DNA of 64,000 nt from Methylobacterium sp. NMS14P. Lineage in GTDB: Bacteria; Pseudomonadota; Alphaproteobacteria; Rhizobiales; Beijerinckiaceae. Both the position numbers and the translations under genes were made by a program. Positions 62,314-64,000 of this stretch are shown here, in pieces. How positions within the stretch are numbered: position 1 is the first letter of the stretch; every line of letters begins with the position of its first letter. The stretch covers positions 2,960,501 through 3,024,500 of the forward strand of contig NZ_CP087106.1 of assembly GCF_028583545.1 (NCBI RefSeq), given 5' to 3'. Under the pieces are notes generated by a model, which had not been told where the DNA came from, searched no databases, and saw nothing but the letters and a program-made list of their open reading frames with translations.

Positions 62314-63542
62314 GTCTCCACCAGCCCGGTGGTGGCGCCCGACGCCTCGGAATCGGGCCGGCCGTGCGGCTGGCCGAGATACTCCCGCGACCGCATCTCG
62401 ATCAGGCGCGAGACGGTCCGGTCGAACTCGAAGGCCTCGCGGCCGGTCTGTGCGGTGTAAAGGTCCTGCGCTTCCGCCGCCGCGGAGGCCACGAGCTTCA
62501 CGTGCCGGTCGTAGAGCGTGTCGACCAGCGTGATGAAGCGCTTGGCCTCGTTCCGCTCCGCCTCCCCCATCACCGGGATCCCGTCCAGGATCACCGTGTG
62601 GTAGGCGCGGGCGAGCGCCATGTAGTCGGAGGCGCCGAGGGGTTGGCGGCACAGATCGTCGAAGCCGAACCGGGCCACGCCGGTGGCCTGCTCGGGAACC
62701 GCCACGGCCCGGCCGTGGACCGTGACCGTCGTCGGGAGGCCGCGGGTCTTGCCGGTCAGGGCCTTGAAGGCGGCGTCGAGGGCCGCGCGCGCCGCCGAGT
62801 CGGCCGGCACATGGTAGACGGCCGCGCCTCCGAGCTTCTCGAGTCGGAAGTCGGTCCGCGAATCGAGCCGGACGACGTCCACGCGCTCCTTCAGAGTCGC
62901 CACGAAGGGCAGGAACAGTGCCCGGTTGAGGCCGCCCTCGTAGAGCCGGTCGGGCTCGACATTCGAGGTCGCGACGACGGTGACGCCACGCCGGAACAGG
63001 TGGTTGAACAGGCGCCCCAGGATCATCGCGTCGGCGATGTCGGTGACGGTGAACTCGTCGAAGCACAGCAGGGTCGCCTCGTCGGCGAGCTGGTCGGCCA
63101 CCGGGCCGATCGGGTCGTCGCCCTTGACGGTGCCGGCCTTAAGCGCCTGCCGGTAGGCGTGGATGCGCTCGTGCGCGTCGGCCAGGAAGCCGTGGAAATG
63201 GACCCGCCGCTTCGGCTCCGGCGCCGACTCGTGGAACAGGTCCATCAGCATGGTCTTCCCGCGCCCGACCGAGCCCCAGATGTAGAGGCCCTTGATCGCC
63301 TCGGCCTCGTCCTTGCGGCGGAACAGCCACCCCAGGGCGCTCGTCTTGCTGGCCCGCTTGCGGCGCTGAAGGTCGAGGACCAGCCGGTCGAGGGCGCGCA
63401 CCAAGTGCGCCTGGGCCGGATCGCGCTCGATGGCGCCGGTGGCCACCAGCGCCTCGTAGCGCTCGTGGACCGGGCCGGGTGAGACCGCGCCGGCGAGCGC
63501 CGCCGGCGACGGTGCGATGGACTTGCCGGATCTGTCGTTCAC
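62310..63542 (-). CDS. zapE: Cell division ATPase ZapE (AFG1 family)
   Basis: A 410-residue P-loop ATPase. Walker A is [19 protein letters not shown], followed by the family segment [18 protein letters not shown], Walker [20 protein letters not shown], sensor [19 protein letters not shown], and the C-terminal [18 protein letters not shown]. Members stabilise the Z-ring or, in mitochondria, help respiratory complex turnover. The start is taken as GTG 63542 (AGGA upstream); GTG 63584 is also in frame. It overlaps the histidine kinase gene by four bases. Confidence 0.93.
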   Translation of the reverse strand: MNDRSGKSIAPSPAALAGAVSPGPVHERYEALVATGAIERDPAQAHLVRALDRLVLDLQRRKRASKTSALGWLFRRKDEAEAIKGLYIWGSVGRGKTMLMDLFHESAPEPKRRVHFHGFLADAHERIHAYRQALKAGTVKGDDPIGPVADQLADEATLLCFDEFTVTDIADAMILGRLFNHLFRRGVTVVATSNVEPDRLYEGGLNRALFLPFVATLKERVDVVRLDSRTDFRLEKLGGAAVYHVPADSAARAALDAAFKALTGKTRGLPTTVTVHGRAVAVPEQATGVARFGFDDLCRQPLGASDYMALARAYHTVILDGIPVMGEAERNEAKRFITLVDTLYDRHVKLVASAAAEAQDLYTAQTGREAFEFDRTVSRLIEMRSREYLGQPHGRPDSEASGATTGLVET

Positions 63543-63847
63543 GCCGCCGGTTCCTCGCTGCTGATCGCGGCACCGGTTCGGCACCCCCCGCGCCCGCGTC
63601 GGCGGTCAACGACCCGGGGCCCGTTCCAGTGCCGCGCAAGCTCGGCCTGAATCAAGCCCGCGGCCGAACAGCCGCAGGGAAGCGTCCCATCGACGCGTCT
63701 CATTGGTCCCGCGCATGGCAGGCACGCGGGCGGCCCAGCACTCTGCTGCATTGCACAATGAATACGGAGATGCGACACCCCGGCGGACTTTTGGGAGGAG
63801 CGTCCGGGTCACCCCGCGCGGCAGCGCGCACGAACCGGAGCTTCATC
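63543..63847. other. Divergent intergenic region, no gene seen
   Basis: These 305 bases lie between zapE and the acetyltransferase gene and must carry both promoters. Open frames on the minus strand have no recognisable product. No repeat or RNA gene was found. Confidence 0.5.
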
Positions 63848-64000
63848 ATGGCGGTACAAGCCCTCGATGGGCCGGCCCACACCATCCGGCGTCTCTGGCC
63901 GGCGGACCGCGCGGCGGTCCTCGACTACTTCCTGCGGCTGGATCCGGAGACCCGGGCGAGCCGCTTCATGGGCAATGTCAGCGAGGCCGGAGTCCGGGCC
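63848..64000 (+). CDS. GNAT-family acetyltransferase, N-terminal part
   Basis: The first 51 codons of a gene that leaves the window. HTIRRLWPADRAAVLDYFLR and LDPETRASRFMGNVSE are the usual N-terminus of a group of GNAT acetyltransferases that use acetyl-CoA to modify a small molecule or a protein. The acetyl-CoA-binding motif lies outside the window. Start at ATG 63848. Confidence 0.7.
   Translation, partial: MAVQALDGPAHTIRRLWPADRAAVLDYFLRLDPETRASRFMGNVSEAGVRA

Overview
The window looks like chromosome of a high-GC alphaproteobacterium, most likely a Methylobacterium/Methylorubrum-type member of the Hyphomicrobiales. This is inferred from the strong G/C bias at third codon positions, the gene content (leuA-leuB-ubiE-ubiB, zapE beside a large hybrid histidine kinase) and the style of the insertion sequences. 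No marker gene proves the genus.

Layout. (1) 1-22.8 kb is a series of catabolic and transport clusters. First comes an oxidoreductase / aldehyde dehydrogenase / 3-hydroxyisobutyrate-dehydrogenase-like cluster with two orphan solute-binding proteins and a divergent LysR regulator. Next is a GlxA/GbdR-type AraC regulator, a complete Liv-type ABC transporter, an M19 dipeptidase, a DUF5943-like protein and a sarcosine-oxidase-like flavoenzyme; together these resemble a quaternary-amine or N-methyl-amino-acid catabolic locus. Last is a polar amino acid ABC transporter in one operon with an M20 amidohydrolase and an unusual ureohydrolase, followed by a LysR regulator and an M28 peptidase. (2) 23.1-24.6 kb is an IS1182-family element. 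(3) 24.8-31.1 kb holds a diguanylate cyclase, an MHYT-PAS-GGDEF-EAL protein and a chemoreceptor. (4) 31.8-53.1 kb is an accessory region ending at a tRNA-Lys(CTT) gene. (5) 53.1-64 kb returns to core genes: leuA with a leucine-rich leader peptide and attenuator, leuB, ubiE, ubiB, a hybrid histidine kinase, zapE and the start of a GNAT acetyltransferase.

The accessory region is the most unusual part. A two-gene cassette (a cytosolic protein and a four-helix membrane protein) meets a phage-like element at one CTAG, where two different insertion sequences sit side by side. The element (about 35.6-53 kb) carries a Nu1-like small terminase without a visible large terminase, a protein with polymerase-palm-like A, B and C motifs, a lysis-type cluster with spanin-like genes, a Rha/ANT antirepressor, a Lon-like AAA+ ATPase and an abortive-infection (Abi_C/HEPN-like) protein beside the tRNA. 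No integrase, portal or capsid gene is visible, so it is either a decayed prophage or something like a phage satellite.

Three features of this element are not explained by its genes: (a) three neighbouring small genes each contain one in-frame stop codon followed by a coding-like continuation; (b) a 12-bp palindrome, CCGGAWWTCCGG, occurs nine times within about 16 kb, in several reading frames and between genes, with no copy noticed in the flanks; (c) six GC-rich hairpins recur every 57-60 bp in a stretch with no convincing gene. Family names are based on motif recognition only; no database search was run.
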